Assembly (NCBI RefSeq): GCF_002902965.1 | Contig: NZ_CP026106.1 | Location: 3,038,001 to 3,102,000, forward strand | Reading direction: 5' to 3' | DNA: 64,000 nt | From: Paraburkholderia hospita | GTDB lineage: Bacteria; Pseudomonadota; Gammaproteobacteria; Burkholderiales; Burkholderiaceae | Shown: positions 1 to 11,453 of the stretch, in pieces | Position numbering within the stretch: position 1 is the stretch's first letter | Layout: every line of letters begins with the position of its first letter | The notes under the pieces: generated by a model | Seen by the model: the letters and a program-made list of their open reading frames with translations, nothing else | The model's database searches: none | What the model was told of the DNA's origin: nothing | Translations under genes and position numbers: made by a program

Positions 1-3000
1 TCGAACTCGACGTAGCCGAGTTCCTCGCCGCTGCCGCCGCCGAACGCATGCGCGAGCAGCGAGAACGGCGCCGTGACGGCCTTCTGCAGCAGATTCAGCA
101 CCGCGTGCCAGATCAGCCCGCCGATGCTGAATTCCGGATTCGACAACGAGCCCGACACGGGAATATCCACGTCGATCTCACCGCGCGAATTCTTCAGCAG
201 AGAAATGGCAAGCTTCACGGGCAGCTTCGTCGCCGTGTCGTTATCGACGTGATCGCCGAACGTGAGCTGATCGATGAAGATGTGGTTGTTCGCCGTCAGC
301 TGGTCATTTACCAACTGATAGTGCAGATCGACGTTCAGCTTGCCCTTCGTGATCGGATAGCCCGCGTACTTCGCCGAGTACGGCGTCAGGTTGGTCAGCT
401 CGATGCCGTGCGCCGTTGCCGTCAGATCGAGCGCCGGCTTGACGATCAGCGGATTCACCGAGCCGCGGATCGTAATCGGGCCGTTGGCGGCGAGCTTCGC
501 GGACACGTCGACGGGCGCCGACTGCTTCGAGTCCGTGCCGAATGCGCCGACCGTGCCCTGGATCGCGACCAGGTTAGCCGTGTAGTTCGGCTTGATGAAG
601 TTGTCGGTGTAAGTGACGCGTCCGTTCTGCAGCACGAGCTGGCCGAAGTGCAGACGCACCGGACTTTGCGGCGGCGTGGCCGCCGTCACCGACGTGTTCG
701 CGCCGGACGCGGCGGAAGCCGGCACGGCAGCCTGTGCTTCGGAAGCGGCGGGCGCGCCGAGCGGAATCGGCTCTTTGCCCTTGGCGCTCTGGTCGCGCGT
801 GAGCGACTGCGGCGCGCCCGTTTCGTGCGCGACCACGTCCTTCAGATTCAGCTTGCCTTGCGCGTCGAGCAACACGCGGCCGTAGAAGTTCGCGAACGTG
901 ACCTTGGCGGCATCGACGTCCGTGCCGTGCTCGTCGTAATTGGCCTTGATGCCCGTCAGCGCCAGCGAGCGCCAACCGGCAAACGGGTCCGAGGTCGCCT
1001 TGTCGATCATCCGCACGTCGACGATCGCCGCGTCGCCGCGATACGTCGCGCTCATGCCCTTCGACTTGTCGCCCTGCGCGAGCGTCACATCGCCGCTTGC
1101 ATTGAGCAGCGCGCTCGCGATCGTCGCGTTCAGCTTGCTGCCGAAGTACGGCTCGAGCGCCGCGGCGTCCAGCCGGTTGGCGTCGATCTTCATCGCGAGC
1201 TTGAGCGGCGTCGCCGTCACGTCGCCCTTCACGCCGAGCGTGCCCTTGCCGTTGACGGTGGCCTGCAGCTCGACGGGCAGCGCGCGGCTCAGGTCGTCGC
1301 TGATCTTCTGCACTTTCAGTTGCAGCGGCTTCACGGCGAGCTTCACGGGACGCGTGGTCGTGTTGTCGGTGAACGTTGCCGCGCCGTCCTTCAGATTCAG
1401 CTCGCCGATGCTGTAATGCCATGCCGGCCCTTCCTCCGTCGCCTTCTTCGCCGCGTGGATCACGGTGCGCTCGCGCACCTGCTCCTGCGGCGGGCCAGCC
1501 AGCGCGGCCAGATCGATCGTGCCGTCTTTGAGGCGCTGCGCGTCGACGGACAGGCCCGTCACGTCGACCGAATCGAGTTCCGCCTTGCGCGCGGCCAGAT
1601 CGACGCGCTTGATGCCCGCCTTGCCGTCCGCGATCGAAATGACCGGCTGCTTTGCGTTCCCTGTCGCGAGCTTCAGCGATTGCAGATCGATCTGGCTTTG
1701 GCCGATCTGCAAATCGACGGGTTCCTTCGACCAGTTCGCCGTCAGGTTCGACTGCACGCTCAACGTGCCGTCGAGCACCTTCGCCGCCGTCACGGTGTCG
1801 AGATACGGCTGCAAGACGGGCAGTTGCGCCGACTTCACGTCGATCTTCGCGTCGGCCGTCTTCGCGGCGAGCGACAGGTTGCCCGACACGGCGAGCGCGC
1901 TCTGCGGCTGGTTCTTGACGTTGGTCTTGAGGGTGTAGCGGGCGGGCGTCTTGCCGAGCGTCGAGAAATCCGCAAGCGTCACCGCGAAATTGTTCAGCCC
2001 TGCCGATACGGGCCGCGACGCCGCCGCGTCCTGTACTTCGACGGTGCCGTTCGACAGCTCGAATTGCTTGATCTGCAGATCGACCGGCGGCGCGGCCTTC
2101 GCTGCTGCAGCCTCGGCGCCGCTCGCGCCGGACGCAGCCGCCGCGGGCGCGCTTGCCGCCGCAGCAGGTGCGGGCGCGAACGTACGCTGCACGCTCAGCA
2201 CACCGCTCTTGTCGCGCGCGAGATGCACGGTCGGCGCGTCGAGGCGGATGTCGTCGAAACGATAGACGCTCTTCAGCGGCTCCAGCGTCTGCGCGGCCAC
2301 ATGCAGCGAGCGCGCGGCGAAGAACGGCGCCTTGTGCTCGTCGAGCACGTCGATGTCGGCGAGATCCGTCGTGCCCGTGATGCGCAGCGTGGGCGCGTCG
2401 CCCGTCATCAGGAAGCTCACTTTCAGGTCGCTCGACAGCTTGCCCGCCTGCACCGTGACGGGCAGCTTCGCGGGCGAATACGACAGCAGCTTCGGCACGT
2501 CGAGCCCGTCGAAGCGCAGCGACACTTCCGATTCGCGCGACGCCGCGAACGGCTTCGTGCGTCCGTCGATGGCAATCGGACTGCCGTCGATACGCGCTCG
2601 CAGCAGCGGCTCGACGAAGATGTCGGTCTTCGACGGCAAGGTGGCGATGAACGGGATACCCAGGCGCCATTCATCGACGACATGCGTGACGCCGAGCAGC
2701 CGGTCGTCGAACGTGATCTTGCCGTTTTCGATTCGGATATTGGAGATCGAGAACTGCGCCGGCTTGCTGTCGGGCTTGGACGGCTGCTTCGAGAACTTCT
2801 CGATCAGGTCGCTGAAGCTGAAGCGCTGCGCGTCGTAGCGGACGATCGTGATGCGCGGCGAATCGAGATGCACTTCATCGACAATGGGCGCGAGCCGGAA
2901 AATCGAACTCCACGACGTCCGCACGATCAGCCGTTCGATATCGACGAAATCGCCCTTGCCGCCACGGTCGCCGATATGCACGCGGTCCGCTTCGAAATTG

Positions 3001-3236
3001 AGCGTGTACGGATTGAGCGAGATGCGGCCGATGCTGGCCGGCCGGTCCAGTTGCTCACTCAACTGCTGTTCGGCGATATGCCGGATCAGCGGCGGCGCGG
3101 CGAAAAAGCCGAGCAGTCCGAACAGGACCAGCACGACGAATACGATGAGAACGATGCGTCTTGCGCGCCGGCCTTGCGCGACTTCGCGGACGGTCTGAAA
3201 GGATGAAGCGAGTGATGCTTTGGTCGGGCTTGCCAT
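1..3236 (-). CDS. DUF748/AsmA-like envelope protein, 3' end outside window
   Basis: The reading frame opens at an ATG (complement of 3234-3236) and stays open for about 1078 codons to the window edge, so the C-terminus is missing. A short basic N-terminus precedes one hydrophobic segment at about residues 26-50 (RRIVLIVFVVLVLFGLLGFF). After that comes a long beta-rich part with repeated motifs such as DSPRITIVR and GKITFDDRLLG, typical of DUF748 proteins in the AsmA superfamily. These are inner-membrane-anchored periplasmic proteins, often over 1000 residues, linked by family to envelope lipid homeostasis. The visible end reads like the C-terminal DUF748 module, so little should be missing. 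Dense Arg-rich frames on the opposite strand are antisense shadows. Function beyond the family is not known. Confidence 0.85.
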   Translation of the reverse strand, partial: MASPTKASLASSFQTVREVAQGRRARRIVLIVFVVLVLFGLLGFFAAPPLIRHIAEQQLSEQLDRPASIGRISLNPYTLNFEADRVHIGDRGGKGDFVDIERLIVRTSWSSIFRLAPIVDEVHLDSPRITIVRYDAQRFSFSDLIEKFSKQPSKPDSKPAQFSISNIRIENGKITFDDRLLGVTHVVDEWRLGIPFIATLPSKTDIFVEPLLRARIDGSPIAIDGRTKPFAASRESEVSLRFDGLDVPKLLSYSPAKLPVTVQAGKLSSDLKVSFLMTGDAPTLRITGTTDLADIDVLDEHKAPFFAARSLHVAAQTLEPLKSVYRFDDIRLDAPTVHLARDKSGVLSVQRTFAPAPAAAASAPAAAASGASGAEAAAAKAAPPVDLQIKQFELSNGTVEVQDAAASRPVSAGLNNFAVTLADFSTLGKTPARYTLKTNVKNQPQSALAVSGNLSLAAKTADAKIDVKSAQLPVLQPYLDTVTAAKVLDGTLSVQSNLTANWSKEPVDLQIGQSQIDLQSLKLATGNAKQPVISIADGKAGIKRVDLAARKAELDSVDVTGLSVDAQRLKDGTIDLAALAGPPQEQVRERTVIHAAKKATEEGPAWHYSIGELNLKDGAATFTDNTTTRPVKLAVKPLQLKVQKISDDLSRALPVELQATVNGKGTLGVKGDVTATPLKLAMKIDANRLDAAALEPYFGSKLNATIASALLNASGDVTLAQGDKSKGMSATYRGDAAIVDVRMIDKATSDPFAGWRSLALTGIKANYDEHGTDVDAAKVTFANFYGRVLLDAQGKLNLKDVVAHETGAPQSLTRDQSAKGKEPIPLGAPAASEAQAAVPASAASGANTSVTAATPPQSPVRLHFGQLVLQNGRVTYTDNFIKPNYTANLVAIQGTVGAFGTDSKQSAPVDVSAKLAANGPITIRGSVNPLIVKPALDLTATAHGIELTNLTPYSAKYAGYPITKGKLNVDLHYQLVNDQLTANNHIFIDQLTFGDHVDNDTATKLPVKLAISLLKNSRGEIDVDIPVSGSLSNPEFSIGGLIWHAVLNLLQKAVTAPFSLLAHAFGGGSGEELGYVEF

Positions 3237-3295
3237 GCTTGGTCGCGGGTAGGGCGGCGCAGAACACGCCGCGATGACGAATATCCAGCTTGGCC

Positions 3296-3316
3296 GAAGT
3301 ATACGTCGTGTACTTC
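3296..3316. promoter_or_regulatory. Imperfect dyad upstream of the DUF748 gene
   Basis: Arms GAAGTATAC (3296-3304) and GTGTACTTC (3308-3316) are inverted with one mismatch around a 3-nt centre and extend two bases outward on each side. The complementary strand of the left arm contains TATACT, a plausible -10 for the minus-strand DUF748 gene that starts 60 bp further on. It may be an operator over that promoter or simply a hairpin. No regulator is encoded next to it. Confidence 0.35.
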
Positions 3317-3441
3317 GGGCAAACCATCAAATGTCATGAGAATGACGACCGTTGCGGGCAAATAAACGTTAGAAAGTGTAAGTGGCCCGATTTCAGTTGC
3401 GAGGACGTGTCCAGCCGTGATGCGGCGGACACGTGCTTCGC

Positions 3442-4857
3442 TTATTGACGCACGACGGCGGGTGGCTGCCAGGTGCCGTCGCTGGCTTCGGGCTTCGGCG
3501 CGTAGAGACGCAGCACGAGCTGGAAATCGCCGCGCGGCGCGGGGAGCCAGTTCGACGCCTTGCGCGGTTTCGCCGACGACACGGTCACGTCGATCGAGCC
3601 GTCGCGGTTGCGCCGCACGCCCGCCTTGTCGCCGACGGACGCGCGTGCCGGCGTGCTGTCGCCGAGCGCGCCGTCCTTCGTGTACGCGGTGATCGACCAG
3701 AAGCCGCGCACGGGCGGCACCTGGTTCGGCTCGAAGTGCATCACGTAGCGGTTCGCCCCGTTCAACGCGTGGCCGTCGCTGTCGAGCGCGACGTTGGCGC
3801 GCACTTCGTCGTCCTTCGTGCCGATGCCCGGCTGCGCGTATGACGCGTACGCGCGCAGTGCGTAGTCGGGACCGTAGTTGCCGACGCCCTCGCCGAACCA
3901 GCTCCAGCCGTTGGCCGTCAACATGTTGGTGGGCGGCGTCGCGACGCGCGCGCGGCCGTCCGCGAGACCGCCGGCGATCGCGTCGCTGGCCGACTTGGGC
4001 AATTCAACGGCTTCGTCCGGCTTCACGCCGAGGTCGGCGAGAAACTTGAGCGCGTGCGGATCGGCGGGCGACGGCGGGTTGTCGGGCAGCAGCCACGCGA
4101 GGCGGTCGAAGAAGCCTTTCGCGTCGAGCGCGGCGACCTGCTCGGCGGGCGTGCCCGAAACGCTTGCGTCGGCGGGCATGGTGCGCGGCGCAACGGACGC
4201 CGCCGATGCATCGCCCGTATAGACGGACAGCGGCACCACGCGAATGCCGCGCTGCAGCTTGCGCACGGCCGTCAGATCCCGTCCGCCGTTTGACTGGATG
4301 CGCACGTCGAGCCAGATATTGCGCGTGGGCGCGTCGATACGCTTGACGCCCTTAGGCAGATCGCCCTTCCAGTCGGGCTTCGCGAACGCCACCGTCTGCG
4401 CCTTGATGCCCGACACGCGCGAGCCACCCTGCTGTTCCGCCGACCAGAGCACGTTGGTCCACATGTCGAGCGCGCGCGCATCGATATAGCGGCCCGCCGA
4501 GGTTGGCAGCGAGACGATCACCGGTTCATCGCCGACGTCGAGCCACGCGGTCGAATCGAGCGTGTCGATGCCGGGCGTCGGCGGATTGTGCGCGCCGACG
4601 GGCGGCAGCGCCGACGCATGACGCAGCGTGTTGACGGGCGCCTGGCCGGGGCCCGTGCCCACGGCGGCGTCGCGGGACGCGCCCATCAGCACTAACGGAT
4701 AGGCAAATACATAGGAGTCGGCGACCTCGTCCTTGATCCAGCCAGTGGGCTTGGGCGCCACGATAGGAGTCGACGCGCACCCGGTGAGAAATGCGATGCC
4801 CGCGAGCGCCGCGCAGGCGAGTTGAAACGGAAACTTTTCTCGGCGATTTTTTATCAT
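3442..4857 (-). CDS. DUF1254/DUF1214 domain lipoprotein
   Basis: The preferred start is the ATG at 4857 (MIKNRREKF), giving 471 aa; a longer frame upstream adds 33 residues with no signal-peptide character. The N-terminus is basic, then hydrophobic, ending in a lipobox L-T-G-C with the lipidated cysteine at residue 27. The mature part has the DUF1254 region (DSYVFAYPLVLMG near the start, RYIDARALDMWTNVLW in the middle) and a C-terminal DUF1214 region (GFWSITAYTKDGAL, NWLPAPRGDFQLVLRLY). Such proteins are widespread exported proteins of unknown biochemical role. It lies 205 bp upstream of the DUF748 gene on the same strand, but the gap makes separate promoters likely. Confidence 0.88.
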   Translation of the reverse strand: MIKNRREKFPFQLACAALAGIAFLTGCASTPIVAPKPTGWIKDEVADSYVFAYPLVLMGASRDAAVGTGPGQAPVNTLRHASALPPVGAHNPPTPGIDTLDSTAWLDVGDEPVIVSLPTSAGRYIDARALDMWTNVLWSAEQQGGSRVSGIKAQTVAFAKPDWKGDLPKGVKRIDAPTRNIWLDVRIQSNGGRDLTAVRKLQRGIRVVPLSVYTGDASAASVAPRTMPADASVSGTPAEQVAALDAKGFFDRLAWLLPDNPPSPADPHALKFLADLGVKPDEAVELPKSASDAIAGGLADGRARVATPPTNMLTANGWSWFGEGVGNYGPDYALRAYASYAQPGIGTKDDEVRANVALDSDGHALNGANRYVMHFEPNQVPPVRGFWSITAYTKDGALGDSTPARASVGDKAGVRRNRDGSIDVTVSSAKPRKASNWLPAPRGDFQLVLRLYAPKPEASDGTWQPPAVVRQ

Positions 4858-5209
4858 TCGATGAACCGCGGTCCTGGGTGTCACATGCCTGAGCCAGGAC
4901 GGGCCCGGTCCGCGCGAGCCCCCGCCCGCGCCGGACTTGCCGAAATGTCCTGACATTCCTTTTCTGACAACGCGTTTTAACTTATCCGCGTCGCGGGGGC
5001 AAGTTAATGTGAGTGTTCATCTGGGTTTTGATGTGCCGTCTTCGGTTCGGGTGTTGTTTGTTAGTTTTTTTGGGTTTTTGTTTGATTGTTTTGTGGTGGG
5101 TGCCTGCGAGGCGCGGGCTATGCCGGGTGGGGTTGGTGGGGTTGGTGGTCTTGCGGTGGGATTCGCGGTTTGACTTCGTAGCGCGTTTGGTTTGGTTGTT
5201 CTAGCCTGT
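4858..5209. other. G/T-rich intergenic stretch left of repeat copy 1
   Basis: No gene is visible. The first 150 bp should hold the promoter of the DUF1254 gene. From about 5030 the + strand becomes strikingly G/T-rich with runs such as GGGTTTTTG and GGGGTTGGTGGGG. It passes into the conserved end of the 661-bp repeat at 5210. This G/T-rich left flank recurs at the other repeat copies. Confidence 0.6.
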
Positions 5210-5870
5210 GCGCTGGCATCCGCGTTATGCCTTCGTGCTTCAAGCGTCGCCCCTGTGCGGGGCGGCACCTACTTTTCTTTGCCGCCGCAAAGAAAAGTAG
5301 GCAAAAGAAAGCGGCTAACACCGCCAACATTTCTTCCTGCCTGAGGGCCCCCAAAGGGTCTTACGCTTCACACGACAGCATTTCTGTTCGCGTTCGTTGC
5401 CAACGCTTCGAATGAACGCCTCACCCACTTCAAACACCCGAACAAGAGCTAGCGGCAGCGAATGGTTTGCGCCGCCCAGGTGGCAAACTATGTGTAGGTT
5501 GTCGCGACGTACACGTTAGCGCTCTTACATGGTGGGACGCGTGCGCTATCGGTCCGGAGTGAGACGTGTGTGGCGCGACGGCCTACACACAGTTTGCCAC
5601 CTGGGCGACGGAGGAGTATCTGGCGCGGCACGCTGCGACGCGGGCGCGCGAAGCGGGTGATGCGCACCGCAAGAGCGCTGGCAACGAACATGAGTCACGT
5701 GGTTGCCGTGTGAAGCGTAGGACCGGTTGGGGGCCCTCAGGCAAACACAAGAATTAGCGGTGTGAGCCGCTTTCTTTTGCCTACTTTTCTTTGCGGCGGC
5801 AAAGAAAAGTAGGTGCCGCCCCGCACAGGGGCAACGCGTGAAGCACGAAGGCATAGCGCGGATGCCAGCG
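5210..5870 (+). repeat. 661-bp near-palindromic element, copy 1 (B-to-A orientation)
   Basis: The copy begins with GCGCTGGCATCCGCG and ends with its inverse. Each end carries a GC hairpin (CGCCCC/GGGGCG around TGTGC) and then a perfect 15-bp stem (CCTACTTTTCTTTGC, loop CGCC, inverse arm). A G-rich stretch (CTGAGGGCCCCCAA) and divergent arm sequence follow. The centre is an inverted pair of CGCCCAGGTGGCAAACT and its complement, about 80 bp apart. The left arm is type B (AACAAGAGCTAGCGGCAGCG) and the right arm is type A (contains GCTGCGACGCGGGCGCG). All frames through it look artificial, so it is called noncoding. It lies between divergent genes. Confidence 0.9.
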
Positions 5871-5944
5871 ACAAAGCTAGAACAACCAAACCGTAGCACG
5901 CGCATGCATCCCTGCACGTCGTCGGGCAAATACGAAAAAGCCCC

Positions 5945-5975
5945 TTGACCTTCCCATCATGGGAAGGTCAATACT
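5945..5975 (+). promoter_or_regulatory. CueR-type copper promoter of copA
   Basis: A perfect dyad has arms GACCTTCCC (5947-5955) and GGGAAGGTC (5961-5969) around ATCAT. It lies in a spacer of exactly 19 bp between TTGACC (-35, 5945-5950) and AATACT (-10, 5970-5975). The overlong 19-bp spacer filled by a CCTTCCC/GGGAAGG dyad is the hallmark of promoters activated by the MerR-family Cu(I) sensor CueR. A transcript starting near 5982 excludes the ATG at 5959 as the start of the downstream gene. No cueR gene is in this window. Confidence 0.9.
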
Positions 5976-6018
5976 GGTTCCAATGATGCGCAATAGCGCA
6001 AACTGGAGCCTCCCAGCC

Positions 6019-8544
<2,526 letters not shown>

Positions 8545-8572
8545 TCTGAATCAACACTCTAGCTTTCAAAAT

Positions 8573-8600
8573 TAAAGGAAAACGTTTGGCGTGCCGTTAA
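8573..8600 (+). promoter_or_regulatory. Sigma-28 (FliA) promoter of the chemoreceptor gene
   Basis: TAAA (8573-8576) lies 16 nt before GCCGTTAA (8593-8600). The FliA consensus is TAAA, about 15 nt, GCCGATAA, so the -10 matches at seven of eight positions. It lies 88 bp before the start of a methyl-accepting chemotaxis gene, a class commonly transcribed with flagellar sigma-28. Confidence 0.65.
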
Positions 8601-8687
8601 CAGGTTTCAGGCTGCCGTTTCCGCGTTGCGCGCCGCCGCGCGCGCGACGCATCGGAGCGGCTTCGATCCCGTTACCTGCAGACCCTC

Positions 8688-10658
8688 ATGGATATCCTTT
8701 CACTGCGCCGCGCCAGCGTGGGCGCCAGGCTCGCCATGCTCTCGTGCGCGCTGGTGGCCGCCATCTTTGCCGCCTTCACGTTCGCCGTGACCCGCACGGC
8801 CGGCACGCAGATCAGCGATCAGGTGCTGTCGCGCATCACCGAAAAAGACCGCTCGATTGCTGCGATGATCTCGCTGTTCGACAAGGCGCTCACGGCCGAA
8901 GTGGGCCGCTCGATGACGCTGTTCGCGAGTTTCCTGCCGCCCGGCTACGCGCTCGACGAGACGCAGAAGATCGACATCGCCGGCACGCCGACGCCCGTCT
9001 TCAAGGCCGGCGACAAGGTGCTGAACAACGACTTCTCGATTCCCGACCAGTTTCTCGCGCAAAGCGGCGCCATCGCGACGATCTTCGCGCGCACGGGCGA
9101 CGACTTCGTGCGCGTGACGACTTCGCTGAAAAAGCAGGACGGCTCGCGCGCAATCGGCACGCTGCTCGACCGTAAGGGCCCCGCCTACGGCCCCGTCGCC
9201 GGCAACAAGACCTTCACGGGACTCGCGACGCTGTTCGGCAAACGCTATATCACGCAGTACCGCCCTATCACCGATGCCAGCGGCAAGGTAATCGGCGCGC
9301 TGTTCGTCGGCGTCGACGTGGATGCGCAGATCAAGTCAGTCGAAGACGGCATCCGTCAACTGAAGATCGGCGACACGGGCTATTACTTCGTGTTGAACGC
9401 GTCGAACGGTGCGGAGCGCGGCAAGCTGATGGTGCATCCGGCGGCAGCCGGCCAACTGGGCGACGAGAGCGCCGCGCCGTACAAGCGCATGATCGACGAA
9501 AAGGAAGGCCAGATCGAATATTCGAGCGCGGACGCGACGCTCGGCGAGACGGGGGCGCAGGACAAGTTCGTGTCGTTCGTCACGGTGCCTGAATGGAACT
9601 GGCTGGTAGGCGGCGTCGCGAAGCGCGACGAAGTGATGGCCGACGTGATCGCCACGCGCAACCGCTTCATCCTGATCGGCTTCGTGCTGGTCGGGTTGTT
9701 CGCCGTCGTGTTCCTGATCGCCGTGCGCCGGCTCGTGTCACGTCCGCTCGACGAAGCGGCGAAGGCCTCGGAGCGCTTCGCATCGGGCGATCTGAGCGTG
9801 CGCGTGTCGGCGAGCCACGAACGGCGCAACGACGAAATCGGCCGTCTGATGCAGGCCATCGACGGCATCGGTGAAGGGCTCGCGCGCATCGTCACACAGG
9901 TGCGCAGCGCGTCGGCCGACATGACGGAAGGCACCGCGAAGATCGCTGCGGGCAGCGGCGAGATCGCGTCGCGCATCGGCACGCAGGCCGCGAGTCTCGA
10001 AGAAACGGCGGCGAGCATGCAGCAGATTACGTCGACGGTGCAGCAGAACGCCGGTCATGCGGCGCAGGCGAATACGCTGGTATCGGGTGCATCGGAAGCG
10101 GCCCTCGACGGCGGCCGCGCGGTCGAGCGCGTCGTCTCGACGATGGGCGAGATCAGCCAGTCGTCGAAGAAGATTGCCGACATCACGACAGTCATCGAAG
10201 GCATCGCGTTCCAGACCAACATCCTCGCGCTCAACGCGGCCGTCGAAGCGGCGCGCGCGGGCGAGCACGGCAAGGGTTTCGCGGTGGTCGCATCGGAAGT
10301 GCGCGCGCTCGCGCAGCGCAGCGCGGCGGCGGCGAAGGAAATCGAAGGCGTGATCGCGGAATCGACGGCGACGGTATCGAGCGGCTTCCGCATTGCCGAG
10401 GAAGCGAGCACGACGATGCGCTCGATTGTCGAGCGGGTTGGCCAGGTGCAGACGATCATTGGTGAAATCAGCGTCGCTTCGAAGGAGCAGTCGAGCGGCA
10501 TCGAGCAGGTGAACACGGCTGTCACGCAGATCGGCGAAGTGACGCAGCAGAACGCGGCGCTCGTTAGTGATGCCGAGCAGGCGGCCGCCGATCTGAGTGC
10601 GCAGGCCGACAAGCTGGCGGAAGTTGTTTCCGTATTCAAGCTGGGCGGCCATAACTAG
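8688..10658 (+). CDS. Methyl-accepting chemotaxis protein, Cache sensor type
   Basis: This 656-aa chemoreceptor would bind a ligand in the periplasm and control CheA. It has TM1 at about residues 12-36 and a periplasmic region of nearly 290 residues that looks like a Cache_3-Cache_2 sensor ([36 protein letters not shown]). TM2 is at about 325-350 ([20 protein letters not shown]), followed by HAMP and the long cytoplasmic signalling coiled coil. The conserved tip is intact ([20 protein letters not shown] and [16 protein letters not shown]). No C-terminal CheR-tethering pentapeptide is seen. No ribosome binding site stands out. A FliA-like promoter precedes it, so it is probably part of the flagellar regulon. 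Confidence 0.93.
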   Translation: MDILSLRRASVGARLAMLSCALVAAIFAAFTFAVTRTAGTQISDQVLSRITEKDRSIAAMISLFDKALTAEVGRSMTLFASFLPPGYALDETQKIDIAGTPTPVFKAGDKVLNNDFSIPDQFLAQSGAIATIFARTGDDFVRVTTSLKKQDGSRAIGTLLDRKGPAYGPVAGNKTFTGLATLFGKRYITQYRPITDASGKVIGALFVGVDVDAQIKSVEDGIRQLKIGDTGYYFVLNASNGAERGKLMVHPAAAGQLGDESAAPYKRMIDEKEGQIEYSSADATLGETGAQDKFVSFVTVPEWNWLVGGVAKRDEVMADVIATRNRFILIGFVLVGLFAVVFLIAVRRLVSRPLDEAAKASERFASGDLSVRVSASHERRNDEIGRLMQAIDGIGEGLARIVTQVRSASADMTEGTAKIAAGSGEIASRIGTQAASLEETAASMQQITSTVQQNAGHAAQANTLVSGASEAALDGGRAVERVVSTMGEISQSSKKIADITTVIEGIAFQTNILALNAAVEAARAGEHGKGFAVVASEVRALAQRSAAAAKEIEGVIAESTATVSSGFRIAEEASTTMRSIVERVGQVQTIIGEISVASKEQSSGIEQVNTAVTQIGEVTQQNAALVSDAEQAAADLSAQADKLAEVVSVFKLGGHN

Positions 10659-10746
10659 AAAGCACGGGAGCGGGACTTTCAGATTCGCTGGCATCCGCGC
10701 TTTGCCTTCGTGCTTCATGCGTTGCTGGTCGGTGTTTTTGGCTCTG

Positions 10747-11408
10747 TGCTGGCATCCGCGTTACGGTGTCTGCGATTCACGCGTCGCCCCTGTGCGGGGC
10801 GGCACCTACTTTTCTTTGCCGCCGCAAAGAAAAGTAGGCAAAAGAAAGCGGCTCACACCGCTAATTCTTGTGTTTGCCTGAGGGCCCCCAACCGGTCCTA
10901 CGCTTCACACGGCAACCACGTGACTCATGTTCGTTGCTAGCGCTCTTGCGGTGCGCCTCACCCACTTCACGCGCCCGCGTCGCAGCATGCCGTGCCAGAT
11001 ATTCCACTGCCGCCCAGGTGGCAAACTGTGTGTAGGCCTTCGCGCCACACACGCCTCACTCCGGACCGATAGCGCACGCGTCCCACCATGTAAGAGCGCT
11101 AACGTGTACGTCGCGACAACCTACACACAGTTTGCCACCTGGGCGGCACATACCATTCGCTGCCGCTTGCCCGTGCACAGGCATTCGAAGCGGGTGAGGC
11201 GCTTAGGTCGCGCGTTGGCAACGAGCGCCAACAGAAATGTTGCCGTGTGAAGCGTAAGACCCCTTGGGGGCCCTCAGGCAAGAAGAAATGTTGGCGGTTT
11301 GAGCCGCTTTCTTTTGCCTACTTTTCTTTGCGGCGGCAAAGAAAAGTAGGTGCCGCCCCGCACAGGGGCGACGCTTGAATGGCAGACACCGTAACGCGGA
11401 TGCCAGTG
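10747..11408 (-). repeat. 662-bp near-palindromic element, copy 2 (A-to-B orientation)
   Basis: It has the same anatomy as the copy at 5210: GCTGGCATCCGCG ends, GC hairpin, 15-bp CCTACTTTTCTTTGC stem, and the central CGCCCAGGTGGCAAACT inverted pair. Here the type A arm is on the left (GCGCCCGCGTCGCAGCATG) and the type B arm on the right, the opposite orientation to copy 1. A further GCTGGCATCCGCGCTTTGCC unit lies about 60 bp outside on the left. The element fills the space between two convergent genes, starting close to the chemoreceptor stop codon. Confidence 0.9.
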
Positions 11409-11453
11409 CAAAGCCAAAACCCCACAACGTCGCAAACCCAACACACACCAAAC

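Noticed and set aside
48..3206. A 1052-codon open frame on the + strand
   Set aside because: It is the antisense shadow of the DUF748 gene: extremely rich in Arg, His and Leu with no domain motif, whereas the minus-strand frame has a membrane anchor and family motifs. High G+C genomes often show such long shadows.
5546..5929. Apparent proteins inside the five 662-bp elements (MPSCFTRRPCAGRHLLFFAA type)
   Set aside because: The frames are carried by hairpin DNA, occur in both orientations because the DNA is nearly palindromic, lack ribosome binding sites, and differ by frameshifts among copies. They are probably translations of a noncoding repeat.
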